From positions 124,001-188,000 of the forward strand of contig NZ_CXPG01000012.1 in the NCBI RefSeq assembly GCF_001403735.1: a stretch of 64,000 bases of DNA, written 5' to 3'. Below, one piece after another: positions 37,931-46,733 of this stretch. How positions within the stretch are numbered: the stretch's first letter is position 1; every line of letters starts with the position of its first letter. The position numbers and the translations under genes are program-made. The notes under the pieces were generated by a model. That model saw nothing but the letters and a program-made list of their open reading frames with translations. It was not told the origin of the DNA and made no database searches. This DNA comes from Jannaschia rubra. Lineage in GTDB: Bacteria; Pseudomonadota; Alphaproteobacteria; Rhodobacterales; Rhodobacteraceae.

Positions 37931-38749
37931 ATGAAAACGCTTTTCGCGTCTACCGCCATCGCGGTCTGCCTTGGACTGCCCGCCCTTGCCCAGACCGTAG
38001 TGGACAGCCCCTTCGTCGGGTCGATCGACACCCAGGCGCTGCGGGCATCGGACCTGATGGGCGCGCGGCTCTATGTGACGGAGGTGGAGGCCGACCCGTT
38101 CGGCGGTCTTCAGGACGACTGGAACGACGTGGGCGAGATTTCCGACATCATCGTCGGTGCCTCCGGCGGGATCGACGCCGTGCTGGCTGACATCGGAGGC
38201 TTCCTCGGTCTGGGTGAGCGGACCGTGGCCGTGAACATGGACGATCTGCAGTTCGTGTCTGACGGTGCCGAGGCGGACGAGTATTTCATCGTCCTGCAGG
38301 GCACCCAGGCTCAGCTTGAAGCAGCGCCCGAGTTCGACGACAGCTTCGAGCGGGGACGCCTCGGGCTGGAACGCGTGGATGCTCCGGCCGCTACGGTCGA
38401 CGGGACTATCGTCGCAGGAACGACCACGGCCATGTCGGCCGCTCCCATGATCGAGCGGGAGGGCTATGCCCTGATCGAGCGTGACGCCCTGACGGCGGAC
38501 GACGTGACCGGCGCCACCGTCTATGGCGTGGGCGACGATATCATCGGCGAAATCGGCGACCTCATCATGTCGGATGGCGGCCAAGTGGATCGCGCGATCG
38601 TCGATGTGGGCGGGTTCCTCGGCCTGGGCGAGAAGCACGTGGAGTTGCCCTTCGACAGCCTGAGCGTCATGCGCGGCGACGGCGATGTGCGCGTCTACAT
38701 CGACGCCACGCAGGAGCAGCTCGAAGCCTTGCCCGAATACGAAGGGTGA
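37931..38749 (+). CDS. Exported protein with two PRC-barrel domains
   Basis: 272 residues. The signal peptide (1-20, ending ALAQ) is followed by two PRC-barrel repeats. The first is around DLMGARLYVTEVEAD to GERTVAVNMDDLQF. The second is around VTGATVYGVGDDIIGEIGDL to LGEKHVELPFDSLSV. Both contain the phrase D-[IV]-GGFLGLGE. Such proteins are common in the alphaproteobacterial periplasm; the role is unknown, possibly envelope stress or photosystem-related in relatives. ATG 37931 has AGGAG upstream. Each domain ends with T-Q-(A/E)-QLEA(A/L)PE. Confidence 0.85.
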   Translation: MKTLFASTAIAVCLGLPALAQTVVDSPFVGSIDTQALRASDLMGARLYVTEVEADPFGGLQDDWNDVGEISDIIVGASGGIDAVLADIGGFLGLGERTVAVNMDDLQFVSDGAEADEYFIVLQGTQAQLEAAPEFDDSFERGRLGLERVDAPAATVDGTIVAGTTTAMSAAPMIEREGYALIERDALTADDVTGATVYGVGDDIIGEIGDLIMSDGGQVDRAIVDVGGFLGLGEKHVELPFDSLSVMRGDGDVRVYIDATQEQLEALPEYEG

Positions 38750-38770
38750 CCGCTCGCTCCGCCTGAAATC

Positions 38771-38801
38771 GGGCCCGTCGCACCCTGCGGCGGGCCCTTT
38801 C
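38771..38801 (+). terminator. Terminator after the PRC-barrel gene
   Basis: An 11-bp stem with one G-U pair (38771-38781 with 38787-38797), loop ACCCT, then TTTC. It lies between two convergent genes. Confidence 0.75.
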
Positions 38802-38806
38802 ATGCG

Positions 38807-39280
38807 TCAGAGGCGGGCGCTGACGATGCCGGTGTTGAACCCGCCCATCCTGAGTTCCCCGAACAGGCGTTGATATTCGATCTTGGGGCAGCGGTCCTGG
38901 ATGATGGTCACGCCCGCCGCATCGCACATCGCCTCAGCCTCCGGGCTGACGATGCCGATCTGAAGCCAGACGCAGGACAGGCCGGGCAGACGGCGCAGCC
39001 CTTCCTCGACGATGGGGGGCACGGCCTCGGGCCTGCGGAAGATGTCGAGCATGTCGACCGGCCCGGCGATGTCAGCCAGGCCCGCGACGACGGTTTCCCC
39101 GAACAGGACCGACCCGGCGTGGCCCGGATTGACGGGGATCACCCGAACCCCCTTTCGCGACAGATAGCGGCCAACGTAGTTGCTGGGCCGCACCGGATTG
39201 GGCGACACGCCCACGCAGGCGATCGTCTTGGTGCGGGTCAGCACGTCACGCAGCAGGGTGTCGGACGGAGTCGTGGTCAT
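38807..39280 (-). CDS. CoA-binding-domain protein
   Basis: 157 residues from ATG 39280; the open frame extends upstream through a terminator and is not coding there. The single Rossmann-like CoA-binding domain has IACVGVSPNPVRPSNYVGRY, VDMLDIFRRPEAVPPIVEE and VWLQIGIVSPEAEAMCDAAG, ending IIQDRCPKIEY. It is the standalone form of the succinyl-CoA synthetase alpha N-domain (YccU-like). The ligand role is inferred. Confidence 0.9.
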   Translation of the reverse strand: MTTTPSDTLLRDVLTRTKTIACVGVSPNPVRPSNYVGRYLSRKGVRVIPVNPGHAGSVLFGETVVAGLADIAGPVDMLDIFRRPEAVPPIVEEGLRRLPGLSCVWLQIGIVSPEAEAMCDAAGVTIIQDRCPKIEYQRLFGELRMGGFNTGIVSARL

Positions 39281-39296
39281 GCGCCGACCAGACGAC

Positions 39297-39329
39297 AAAA
39301 AAAGGCCCGCGGCAAGAATGACGCGGGCC
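39297..39329 (-). terminator. Terminator on the minus strand
   Basis: GGCCCGC (39304-39310) pairs with GCGGGCC (39323-39329); on the minus strand the stem is followed by seven T (39297-39303). It closes the rlmB/zinc-ribbon transcript upstream of the CoA-binding gene. Confidence 0.8.
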
Positions 39330-39458
39330 AAGGTGTGGAACGAGGGACAGTGAACAGAAGAGCGAGAGTTCCAACTCGCCTTCCTCAGACATGTAGGTAA
39401 CGGTCGGGCGGAAAAGAAGTTCCCCTCACGAAGACGTTTTTCCCGCGTGAGCCTGGCG

Positions 39459-39731
39459 TCAGTCGAAAATGTCCTCGATCTCGTCCACGACATCCTCGAT
39501 CAGGCGGCGCAGGAAGCCCTTGGACTTCTTCTTGCGCCCTTTTCCCGGTTTGGGCATGGGCCGCGGCACGGCGCCCGCGGGATGATCCGCCACCGCGCGT
39601 GCCTGCGCGGGACGCAGCGGCTTCATCGCCGTCAGGGGCGCACCGCAGGAGCCGCAGGCCAGCGCATGGTTCCGCACGCAGAGCGTCGTCCGCCGGCCGC
39701 AATAGCAGCAAGTGGCGATCCGCTCAGGCAT
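39459..39731 (-). CDS. Small zinc-ribbon protein
   Basis: 90 residues from ATG 39731, overlapping the end of rlmB by 8 bases. Near the N-terminus CCYCGRRTTLC and ACGSCGAPL give four spaced cysteines of a zinc ribbon. A lysine-rich stretch (GKGRKKKSKG) is followed by an acidic amphipathic C-terminal helix. A nucleic-acid or ribosome link is plausible given rlmB, but is inferred only. Confidence 0.75.
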   Translation of the reverse strand: MPERIATCCYCGRRTTLCVRNHALACGSCGAPLTAMKPLRPAQARAVADHPAGAVPRPMPKPGKGRKKKSKGFLRRLIEDVVDEIEDIFD

Positions 39732-40512
39732 TCCGCCCGTCCTGCAGCGCATAGAGCGCGACGGCGGCCGCGTTCGAGACGTTGAGCGACCCGAACGGCC
39801 CGGCCGGGTCGATCCGCACGATATTGTCGCAGAGCGCGCGCGTCCGGTCGCGCAGGCCCGGACCTTCGGCGCCCAGCACGATGGCGGTGGGCGTGGCGGT
39901 CAGGGCGGACGCGGCCTGCGACAGGGTGTCGGTCCCGTCGCCGTCCAATCCGATCAGCGTGTAGCCCAGCCCCTTCAGCCGCTCCATCGCGTCGCCGAGG
40001 TTGCCCACGCGCAGATAGGGCTGCCGCTCCAGCGCGCCCGAAGCCGTCTTGGCCAGCGCCCCGGTTTCGGGTGCGGAGTGGCGCGTGGGGGCGATGACGG
40101 CGCGGGCGCCGAACACTTCAGCCGACCGCAGGATGGCGCCTGCGTTGTGCGGGTCGGTCACGCGGTCGAGCAGTACCAGTAGCGGCGCTCCGCCCCCCGG
40201 CCGCGCAAGGTCGTCGAGCTTGCCCCAGTCGAGCGGCCTGACCTCCAGCGCGGCGCCCTGATGCACCGACCCGGGATCGAGAGGCGCGGAGAACTTGCGC
40301 GGGTCCACGATTTCGGGCGTCATGCCGGATGCCGGCACCACCTCGCCCAGCCGGTCGGCGGCATTCTTCGTCAGCACCAGCCGCAACCGGTCGCGCATCG
40401 GGTTCTGCAGCGCATCGCGCACCGCATGCAGGCCGAACAGCCAGACGGTCTCGCGCGCGGCGGCGCGGCGGTCCTGCTCCTTGGCCACGACCCATTTCGG
40501 CTTTTGCGCCAT
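39724..40512 (-). CDS. rlmB: TrmH/SpoU-family 23S rRNA 2'-O-methyltransferase
   Basis: 262 residues. The N-terminal substrate-binding domain (WLFGLHAVRDALQNP) is followed by the knotted SPOUT domain. Its motif 1 is LLVLLDRVTDPHNAGAILRS, motif 2 is AIVLGAEGPGLRDRTR and motif 3 is VRIDPAGPFGSLNVSNAAAVALY. These fit RlmB, which methylates G2251 of 23S rRNA. Close paralogs with other targets cannot be excluded. It is divergent from tRNA-Tyr. Confidence 0.92.
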   Translation of the reverse strand: MAQKPKWVVAKEQDRRAAARETVWLFGLHAVRDALQNPMRDRLRLVLTKNAADRLGEVVPASGMTPEIVDPRKFSAPLDPGSVHQGAALEVRPLDWGKLDDLARPGGGAPLLVLLDRVTDPHNAGAILRSAEVFGARAVIAPTRHSAPETGALAKTASGALERQPYLRVGNLGDAMERLKGLGYTLIGLDGDGTDTLSQAASALTATPTAIVLGAEGPGLRDRTRALCDNIVRIDPAGPFGSLNVSNAAAVALYALQDGRNA

Positions 40513-40610
40513 GTCACATCCCCGATGGTTCGTCCCGCTTATCGCGCGACGCGGCGGGGGTCACAACACCGCTTGACCCCACCCGGCCCCTTGGCTATCC
40601 GAGCCCCGTT

Positions 40611-40694
40611 GGGCGACAGGCCGCAAGGTGTGGCAGGGGACTGTAACTCCCTCGCGGAGACGCACGCCAGGTTCGATTCCTGGGTCGCCCACCA
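40611..40694 (+). tRNA. tRNA-Tyr (GTA)
   Basis: Acceptor GGGCGAC pairs with GTCGCCC, with A then encoded CCA. The anticodon loop CTGTAAC gives anticodon GTA. There is a long type II variable arm with a GCG/CGC stem, and the T-arm is CCAGG/CCTGG with loop TTCGATT. Confidence 0.96.
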
Positions 40695-40753
40695 CCGGCT
40701 CCTCCGCAAGGGAGATGCCGAAGGTTCCGTTGCACCGGCAAAGCGGCAGTCGC
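40692..40753 (+). repeat. 62-base direct repeat, copy A
   Basis: Begins at the CCA end of tRNA-Tyr with CCACCGGCTC and ends GCGGCAGTCGC. Copy B at 40805-40866 has the same length and most of the same bases (about four fifths by eye). No gene overlaps. Confidence 0.7.
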
Positions 40754-40804
40754 TTCGCAGAAGCGACGAGAGCTCTTTCTTCAAGTCATTTCGCCTTGAA
40801 TGAG

Positions 40805-40866
40805 CCACCGGCTCTTCCGCAAGGAAGATGCCGAAGGCCCAGCAGCAGCGGCAGAGCGGCAGTCGC
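40805..40866 (+). repeat. 62-base direct repeat, copy B
   Basis: Second copy of 40692-40753, 113 bases downstream. Shared blocks are CCACCGGCTC, TCCGCAAGG, AGATGCCGAAGG and AGCGGCAGTCGC. It lies between tRNA-Tyr and the end of the DUF4387 gene. Confidence 0.7.
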
Positions 40867-40876
40867 CGCCCCTCCC

Positions 40877-41161
40877 TCAGACATCCATCCCGGTCAACAC
40901 ATGCGCCAGGGCCGCGCCGTGCATGTCGCGGTCGCGTGCGCTGCCCTGCACCTGGGGGCGCGGCAAGCTCAGCTTGACGACATGCAGGTCGGGCAGGTCG
41001 AAGCGCCTCATCTCGGCCGCGCCCAGCCGCGTGGCGAAGGTTTCGGTCGGGATGGCCGCGACGCGGGCATAGGTGTCGGCCTCGCAGAAGATGTCCACCG
41101 TCATCCAGAACGGCCCGGCGTTCTTGGACCTGACGCGTGCCAGCGTGCCCAGTTCAGACAT
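40877..41161 (-). CDS. DUF4387 protein (AtuA-associated)
   Basis: 94 residues. The pattern AGPFWMTVDIFCEADTYARV, then FDLPDLHVVKLSLPRPQVQGS with HGAALAHVL, is typical of DUF4387. This domain is found fused to or next to AtuA-like (DUF1446) proteins. The start overlaps the end of the AtuA-like gene by 8 bases, so the two are translated together and probably form one enzyme. Reaction unknown; see the AtuA-like entry. Confidence 0.87.
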   Translation of the reverse strand: MSELGTLARVRSKNAGPFWMTVDIFCEADTYARVAAIPTETFATRLGAAEMRRFDLPDLHVVKLSLPRPQVQGSARDRDMHGAALAHVLTGMDV

Positions 41162-42491
41162 CCAGAACCTCCAGCCGGAACCCGTCCATCGGATCGTCGA
41201 GCGTGAGGACGTGATGCAGGACGAATTCGTATTGCGGCCCGAGGTCGATTTCCGGCGGGGAGAAGGGGAAGGCGAAGGTGGGCATCGGCTCCTCCGCCGT
41301 CAGGGGGTGGTGGAGGAGCAGCGGGTTCACCGTTTTGGCCACCTCGCGCGCGACGCCGGCGTCGGGGGCGATGACCTGCGCCATGACGCCGATCTCGTTC
41401 GGGGTGGCGGTGCCGGGCTCCAGCGCGCCGAGCGTCGCGTCGAGACCGATGCGGCGAAGCTCCAGGTCGTAGGGCACGTCGCCCATCCGGTCGGAAACCT
41501 TGGCTCGCGCCCGCGCCTCCAGCGAGGCGCACCAGTCGTCGATCTGCGCGACATACCGGGGGTCGCGCACCAGGACGAGCGACATGACCCCCTGCCCCGC
41601 GACGCGCGCGGCCTCCAGCTTGACGGTATGGGGCGCAATGACCCATTCGCTGCCCTCCACCCGGACGGAGCGGTCGTCGAGCGCGGCATAGGTCGCGGCC
41701 GACACGTCGAGGTGGCCGCCCGGTTCGTGCAACACGATGGGATCGGAGTTCTCATAGAGCAGATGCGCGGCGACGGTGCGGGGCGTGGCGCGCGACGCCT
41801 GCGACATCGGCGTGACGGTGAAGCCCGTGTCGTCGAAGACGATCTCGATCGTGCCGGTGTCGGGGTGCGTGCAGCAGAGCGCCCCGCATTCCCCCACCTT
41901 GGCCCCGTGCCATGCCGCGCCGGGGTGGCATCCGCGCGCCAACGGCAGGGCGGCGAGGATCGCCGTGTCGGTGGTGCGGCCGCAGATCACGATATCGGCC
42001 CCCGTGGCCAAGGCCGCCTGTACCTGCTCGGCCCCCGCCAGCGCCACGATGTTGGTGCAGGTCAGCATGTCCTCCCGCGCGACGGCGGGCGCACCGGACA
42101 GCGGGGTCACGCGGTCCCACGCCGCCATCAGGTCCTGCGGGTCGCGGTCGCAATAAAGGACGGCGATCTTCGCGTGGCTCCCCGTCTCGGCCAGGATCTC
42201 GCGCGTGATGTCCACGAGCCAATCGACCGCCGTGCCGGCGCCGCAGGTGCCCGCCGTTCCGATCACCAGCGGGCAATCGGCGCGGCGCGCGGCGTCGATC
42301 AGCGTCGCCCACTCCGCCTTGGTCTGTGCGCGGGAATACTTGCTGACCCCCCGCCCAAGATAGGCGGGGCCGCTGTCGGTGGAGCCGCCGTCGATGGCGA
42401 TGAGGTCCGGCGCGCGGGACAGGCCCGTCTCCAGCGCCTCGGCCTCCCACCCGAGGCCGAGGGCACCGGCGGGAATCAGGATACGCACCAT
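41154..42491 (-). CDS. AtuA-like (DUF1446) protein
   Basis: 445 residues. The N-terminus VRILIPAGALGLGWEAEALE, with IDGGSTDSGPAYLG and LVIGTAGTCGAGTAVDW, matches the AtuA/DUF1446 family. AtuA was named for acyclic terpene utilisation in Pseudomonas, but most members have no assigned reaction. Here the gene is packed downstream of a tripartite tricarboxylate transporter (tctA stop and this ATG adjoin). That suggests it acts on an imported organic acid. Confidence 0.88.
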   Translation of the reverse strand: MVRILIPAGALGLGWEAEALETGLSRAPDLIAIDGGSTDSGPAYLGRGVSKYSRAQTKAEWATLIDAARRADCPLVIGTAGTCGAGTAVDWLVDITREILAETGSHAKIAVLYCDRDPQDLMAAWDRVTPLSGAPAVAREDMLTCTNIVALAGAEQVQAALATGADIVICGRTTDTAILAALPLARGCHPGAAWHGAKVGECGALCCTHPDTGTIEIVFDDTGFTVTPMSQASRATPRTVAAHLLYENSDPIVLHEPGGHLDVSAATYAALDDRSVRVEGSEWVIAPHTVKLEAARVAGQGVMSLVLVRDPRYVAQIDDWCASLEARARAKVSDRMGDVPYDLELRRIGLDATLGALEPGTATPNEIGVMAQVIAPDAGVAREVAKTVNPLLLHHPLTAEEPMPTFAFPFSPPEIDLGPQYEFVLHHVLTLDDPMDGFRLEVLDV

Positions 42492-44045
42492 TCAGTCGGT
42501 CCTCTGCTTGGGCGGGGGGGTGCCCTCGTGTTCGCCCATGGCCTCCATCGGGGTGGCCGGGCGCTTGATGATGCGGCGCAGGAACAGCGGCGCGACGAAG
42601 CCCAGCACCGCCGCCGACCAGAGCGTGATCGAGATACCGGAGGAGAACAGATACTGCCATTCGCCGTTCGATAGCGTCATCGCCTGCCGCAGGTTGTTCT
42701 CCATCGCGTTGCCCAGAAGTATGCCCAGGATCACCGGCACCGTGGGAATGTCGAGCTTTCGAAACAGCCAGCCCATGACCCCGAATGCCACCATCAGAAG
42801 GAGGTCGAAATAGCTTCCCGTCAGGGAATAGATGCCCACGAAGCTGACCATCATCACGCCCGGCAGCAGCAGGTTCGCCGGCACCGACAGCACCTTGACG
42901 AAGATCTTGACCAGCGGGACGTTCATCAGGAGCAGGACGAAGTTCGCGATCAGGAGCGATGCGATCAGGCCCCAGACGACGTCGGGGCGGTTGGCGAACA
43001 GCGTGGGCCCCGGCGTGATGTTCAGCGTCATCAGCACCGCGAGCAGCACCGCCGTCGTGCCGGATCCGGGAACCCCGAGCGTCAGCATCGGCACCAGCGC
43101 CCCGCCGGCGGCCGAGTTGTTGCCCGCCTCGGGCGCAGCCACGCCCTTGACCACGCCCGTGCCGAAGCCGCCTTTCGGGCCGGCGATGGACTTCTCCATC
43201 ATGTAGGTCAGGAAACTGCCGAGCGACGCGCCCGCGCCCGGCAGGACACCGGCAATGAAGCCCAGAACCGACGACCGCAGCATCGTCCAGCGCGTCACCC
43301 AGATGTCGCGCCAGGGGATCGTCACGCGGTCGAGCTTCACTCCGATGGCGCTGCCCTTGCCGTGGCTTTCGATGAAGACGAAGACCTCGGACACCGCGAA
43401 CAGGCCGACGATGGCGACGAGGAAATCCACCCCGTCCGCCAGGTGCAGGTTGCCGCCGGTGAACCGCGGAAAGCCGCTGGAGTTGTCGAGGCCGATCATG
43501 GCGATGCCCAGCCCGATGGCCGAGGCCAGCGCCGCCTTGGCCTGGTTCTTCGATGCGATGCCGCCCAGCGTGGAGAAGGCCAACAGGTAGAGCGCGAAAT
43601 ACTCCGCCGGGCCGAACAGATAGGCCACCCGTGCCAGCATCGGCGCGACCAGCGCGAGCGCGATGGTGGCGAAGAGCGCGCCCACGAAGGAGGCGACGCC
43701 CGAGATGACCAGCGCATCCCCCGCCCGGCCCGCCCGCGCCATGGGATAGCCGTCGAGCGTGGTCATCATCGCAGGCTCGTCGCCCGGAATGTTGAGCAGG
43801 ATCGAGGAGATGCGCCCGCCGTACATCGCGCCGTAGTAGACCGACGTCAGCAGCACCAGAGCCGCCGTGGCGTCGAGGCCCATGGAGAAGGTGATCGGGA
43901 TGAGCAGCGCCACGCCGTTCGACGGCCCGAGCCCCGGCAGCGCGCCGACGATGGTGCCGATGAAGCATCCGATGACGGCCAGCATCAGCGTCCAGGGCGA
44001 CAGCGCGATGGAGAAGCCCAAGGCCAGGTTCGACAGGATGTCCAT
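42492..44045 (-). CDS. tctA: Tripartite tricarboxylate transporter, large membrane subunit
   Basis: 517 residues with about a dozen transmembrane helices. The TctA signature GALPGLGPSNGVALLIPITF lies near residue 35, and GAMYGGRISSILLNIPGDEP is the conserved substrate-site loop. LPGAGASLGSFLTYMMEKS and GTGVVKGVAAPEAGNNSAAGG in the second half repeat the pattern. It forms the sodium- or proton-driven channel with TctB and takes substrate from TctC. The C-terminus is basic and ends just before the AtuA-like gene. Confidence 0.96.
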   Translation of the reverse strand: MDILSNLALGFSIALSPWTLMLAVIGCFIGTIVGALPGLGPSNGVALLIPITFSMGLDATAALVLLTSVYYGAMYGGRISSILLNIPGDEPAMMTTLDGYPMARAGRAGDALVISGVASFVGALFATIALALVAPMLARVAYLFGPAEYFALYLLAFSTLGGIASKNQAKAALASAIGLGIAMIGLDNSSGFPRFTGGNLHLADGVDFLVAIVGLFAVSEVFVFIESHGKGSAIGVKLDRVTIPWRDIWVTRWTMLRSSVLGFIAGVLPGAGASLGSFLTYMMEKSIAGPKGGFGTGVVKGVAAPEAGNNSAAGGALVPMLTLGVPGSGTTAVLLAVLMTLNITPGPTLFANRPDVVWGLIASLLIANFVLLLMNVPLVKIFVKVLSVPANLLLPGVMMVSFVGIYSLTGSYFDLLLMVAFGVMGWLFRKLDIPTVPVILGILLGNAMENNLRQAMTLSNGEWQYLFSSGISITLWSAAVLGFVAPLFLRRIIKRPATPMEAMGEHEGTPPPKQRTD

Positions 44046-44046
44046 G

Positions 44047-44514
44047 TCAGAGCCCCCTCGGCAGGCCGACGAGGCCGAGGCCCAGCACGAACCGGAACAG
44101 GACGAACAGGCCGATCGACAGGCCGATGCCCGCGAGCGCCGCGAACTTCGCCCGCGGTTCGATCAGGTAGCTGAGGATCGCGGCCGCGACGGTCGTCGGC
44201 AGCAGGAAGCCGAGAGGCTTGAGCATATAGGCATAGGCCACCAGCGTCAGCACCGCGACGGCCATCAGGCCCCAAGTGGCGCCGGAGGGAAACTTCGGGT
44301 CCGGGTCGGGCTTCAGCACCATCACCAGACCGCAGATCAGGCAGACCCCCGCCACGAGCAGGGGGAACGTCTTGGAACCGACCGGATCGGTCAGGAAACC
44401 CACCTGAAGGTTCAGCGCGGCATTGGCATAGGCCAGCGCACCCAGGACGACGACCACCCCGAACAGGCGGTCGCCCTTTCCTTTCGACAGGTTCACGCGG
44501 GTCGCCCCGCGCAT
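44047..44514 (-). CDS. tctB: Tripartite tricarboxylate transporter, small membrane subunit
   Basis: 155 residues with four predicted transmembrane helices. RLFGVVVVLGALAYANAALN, PLLVAGVCLICGLVMVL and KPLGFLLPTTVAAAILSYLI are TctB-like. The start at ATG 44514 is chosen because the upstream in-frame extension overlaps tctC coding sequence. One base separates its stop from the tctA start. It is the poorly conserved accessory subunit. Confidence 0.9.
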   Translation of the reverse strand: MRGATRVNLSKGKGDRLFGVVVVLGALAYANAALNLQVGFLTDPVGSKTFPLLVAGVCLICGLVMVLKPDPDPKFPSGATWGLMAVAVLTLVAYAYMLKPLGFLLPTTVAAAILSYLIEPRAKFAALAGIGLSIGLFVLFRFVLGLGLVGLPRGL

Positions 44515-44533
44515 ACCCACGACGGATGCGGTG

Positions 44534-45490
44534 TCATTGGATGACGCCGATCTCGCGCGACAGTTCGGCCTGGCTCGCGATGCTCTCGTCCACGAAGGCC
44601 TGGAAGTCGTCAGCCACACGCGTGAAGGGGGCGAGGCCATTGGCAGCCATCGCAGCCTTCCACTCGTCGCTTTCGGCCACGGCGGTCAGCTTGTCGGCCC
44701 ATTCCTGGAACCGCTCGTCCGAGATGTCCTTCGGCACATAGAGCCCGCGCCAGTTCACGCCGATCACGTCGACGCCCTGCTCCCTGGCGGTGGGGATGTC
44801 GAACCCTTCCACCCGGTCCTCGGACAGCACGGCAAGGGGGCGGACTTCGCCGGATTCGATGAACCCCACGATCTCGGACATGTCGCCCGTCATGCCTTGG
44901 GTAAAGCCTCCGACGGTCTGGGTGATCGCATCCGCGCCGCCGTCGACGCCGATGTACTTGATCGACCGCAGATCCTCGATGCCGTGGGCCTGCGCCAGTT
45001 GCAGCACCTTGAGATGGTCAAAGCCGCCCGCTGCGGATCCGCCTGCGAAGGCGATGGAGGACGGATCTTCCTTCATCGCGTCCAGAAGGTCGGTCAGCGT
45101 CTGATACGGGCTGTCGGCGGCCACGACGATGACGCCCGGATCGGCCCCGATGGCGCCGACGAAGCGCACCTGGTCGGCGCTGGCCCCACCATAGGCGTTC
45201 TGTGCCAGGCGGGTGACGGTGGCGACGGAGGCCGCGACCATCAGGTCCTCGTCGTCGGTCCGCTCGTTCACGACGGTCTGGAACGCGAGGCCACCGCCGG
45301 CGCCCGCCATGTTGGTGACCTGCACCGGCTGGTCGACTTCGCCGATGTCGTACATGATCTTGCCGATCTGGCGGCAGGTGAAATCCCAGCCGCCGCCGGG
45401 GTTCGCCGGAGCGATGCATTCGGCCGCCGAGGCCGCGCCGACGACGAGAAGGGCCGCGGCAAGGGTCGCCGCGCGAAGGGTATGGGTCAT
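44534..45490 (-). CDS. tctC: Tripartite tricarboxylate transporter, periplasmic binding protein
   Basis: 318 residues. A signal peptide (about 1-24, ending ASAA) precedes the mature start ECIAPANPGGGWDFTCRQIG. That is the typical Bug/TctC opening, where the PGGGWD loop contacts a carboxylate. GGSAAGGFDHLKVLQLA and VNWRGLYVPKDISDE are also typical. It captures a di- or tricarboxylate for TctAB. ATG 45490 has GGGAGG eight bases upstream. It is the first gene of the operon tctC-tctB-tctA-atuA-DUF4387. Confidence 0.95.
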   Translation of the reverse strand: MTHTLRAATLAAALLVVGAASAAECIAPANPGGGWDFTCRQIGKIMYDIGEVDQPVQVTNMAGAGGGLAFQTVVNERTDDEDLMVAASVATVTRLAQNAYGGASADQVRFVGAIGADPGVIVVAADSPYQTLTDLLDAMKEDPSSIAFAGGSAAGGFDHLKVLQLAQAHGIEDLRSIKYIGVDGGADAITQTVGGFTQGMTGDMSEIVGFIESGEVRPLAVLSEDRVEGFDIPTAREQGVDVIGVNWRGLYVPKDISDERFQEWADKLTAVAESDEWKAAMAANGLAPFTRVADDFQAFVDESIASQAELSREIGVIQ

Positions 45491-45598
45491 GAGGTCCTCC
45501 CAGACGTGGGGCCGGATGTTGTCCCGACCTTCCGTCCGGCAGGTTAGCGGCTCGGACCGCCGGATCAAGCCCGGATCGCGCCAGGACGCACCGCGCTC

Positions 45599-46711
45599 TC
45601 AGGCACGGGGCTTCGCCTGCGGCACGAAGCCTTCGGCATCGCCCAGGAACAGGCCGATCTTGTGCAGCCGGGGGATCGCGTCGCAGATGACCTTGATCAC
45701 GATCAGCGCCGGCACCGCGACGACCATGCCCATGATCGACCAGATCCAGGCGAAGAAGGCGACCGACAGGAACACCATCACCACGTTCAGCCGAAGCCGC
45801 TGGCCGACCAGCGTCGGCGTGACGAACTGGCCCTCGAAGGCGGTCAGGCCATAGTACGTCAGGAGCACGCCGATCGCGGGCCAGGGATCGCCGAAGGTCA
45901 CGAAGGCTATGATTCCGGCGATGAGCGCGCCGACCACCGCCCCCACGAAGGGAATGAAGTTGAGCGCCGTCGCCATGATCCCGATCAGCCAGGGCGACGG
46001 CAGGCCCCACCAGAACATCGCCGCGCCGATGCACAGGCCGAGCCCGATGTTGATGAGGGTGATCGCGCCCAGATAATTGCCCAGCCGCGCCTCGATCGTG
46101 CGGATGGTCGCCACGGTGGTCTTCTTGTCCTGGAAACGGTCGACGCTCTGGACGGCCTTCTGGATGAAAAGGTCGCCCGAGGCGACGAGGAAGTACATCA
46201 GGCAGATGGCGAAGACGATCTGACTGAGCAGGCCGGGCGCGAAGGCCGCGACGGAGGTGGCGAGCCCCACGTTGTCCACGACCTCGACCTGCATCGGGCC
46301 GGGTCCATCGCTGCCGATCGCTTCCTCGGTGACTTCCCTCGCCTCGTTCATGCTTTCGAGCAGGCCACCGGGGCCGGTCAGGGTCGCCGTCGCCTCGCGC
46401 AGGAGGGAGGGGATGTCGGACACGAATTCGTAGATCGACTCGCTCAGGGCCATCATGCCGACGAAGACCCCCGCGCCGATCAGCAGCGTGAAAAGCGCCG
46501 CCGACACCGGGGCAGGTATGCCCACCCGTTCCAGCAGGCGTCGGGGAGCGTTCAGGATGAAATAGCCGAAGATGGCACTGGTGACCGGGATCAGGAAGAC
46601 CGACGCCACGATGAGGGCCTGCACCAATGCGAGGATGAACAGGCCGGTGACCGGGATGGCAAGAGGGTGGCGCGTCTTTGGCGTCTCCGTCGGCGGCGCG
46701 GGGTCGATCAC
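45599..46711 (-). CDS. AI-2E family (PerM/YdiK-type) membrane transporter
   Basis: About 370 residues. Seven to eight transmembrane helices are split by a large periplasmic loop (about residues 90-160, LLREATATLTGPGGLLESMN). The signature region is NIGLGLCIGAAMFWWGLPSP, with NFIPFVGAVVGAL and FEGQFVTPTLVGQRLRLN after it. The family includes the AI-2 exporter TqsA and Na+/H+ antiporters, so the substrate is open. The start is uncertain: a GTG at 46711 gives a sensible N-terminus. A GTG at 46792 would overlap the YihY gene by 59 bases. Confidence 0.87.
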   Translation of the reverse strand: MIDPAPPTETPKTRHPLAIPVTGLFILALVQALIVASVFLIPVTSAIFGYFILNAPRRLLERVGIPAPVSAALFTLLIGAGVFVGMMALSESIYEFVSDIPSLLREATATLTGPGGLLESMNEAREVTEEAIGSDGPGPMQVEVVDNVGLATSVAAFAPGLLSQIVFAICLMYFLVASGDLFIQKAVQSVDRFQDKKTTVATIRTIEARLGNYLGAITLINIGLGLCIGAAMFWWGLPSPWLIGIMATALNFIPFVGAVVGALIAGIIAFVTFGDPWPAIGVLLTYYGLTAFEGQFVTPTLVGQRLRLNVVMVFLSVAFFAWIWSIMGMVVAVPALIVIKVICDAIPRLHKIGLFLGDAEGFVPQAKPRA

Positions 46712-46733
46712 GCCCGCCGAGCGGGCGGGCGGA

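Noticed and set aside
40539-40808. 89-codon minus-strand frame across tRNA-Tyr
   Set aside because: It is the common spurious translation of a tRNA complement and overlaps the tRNA fully.
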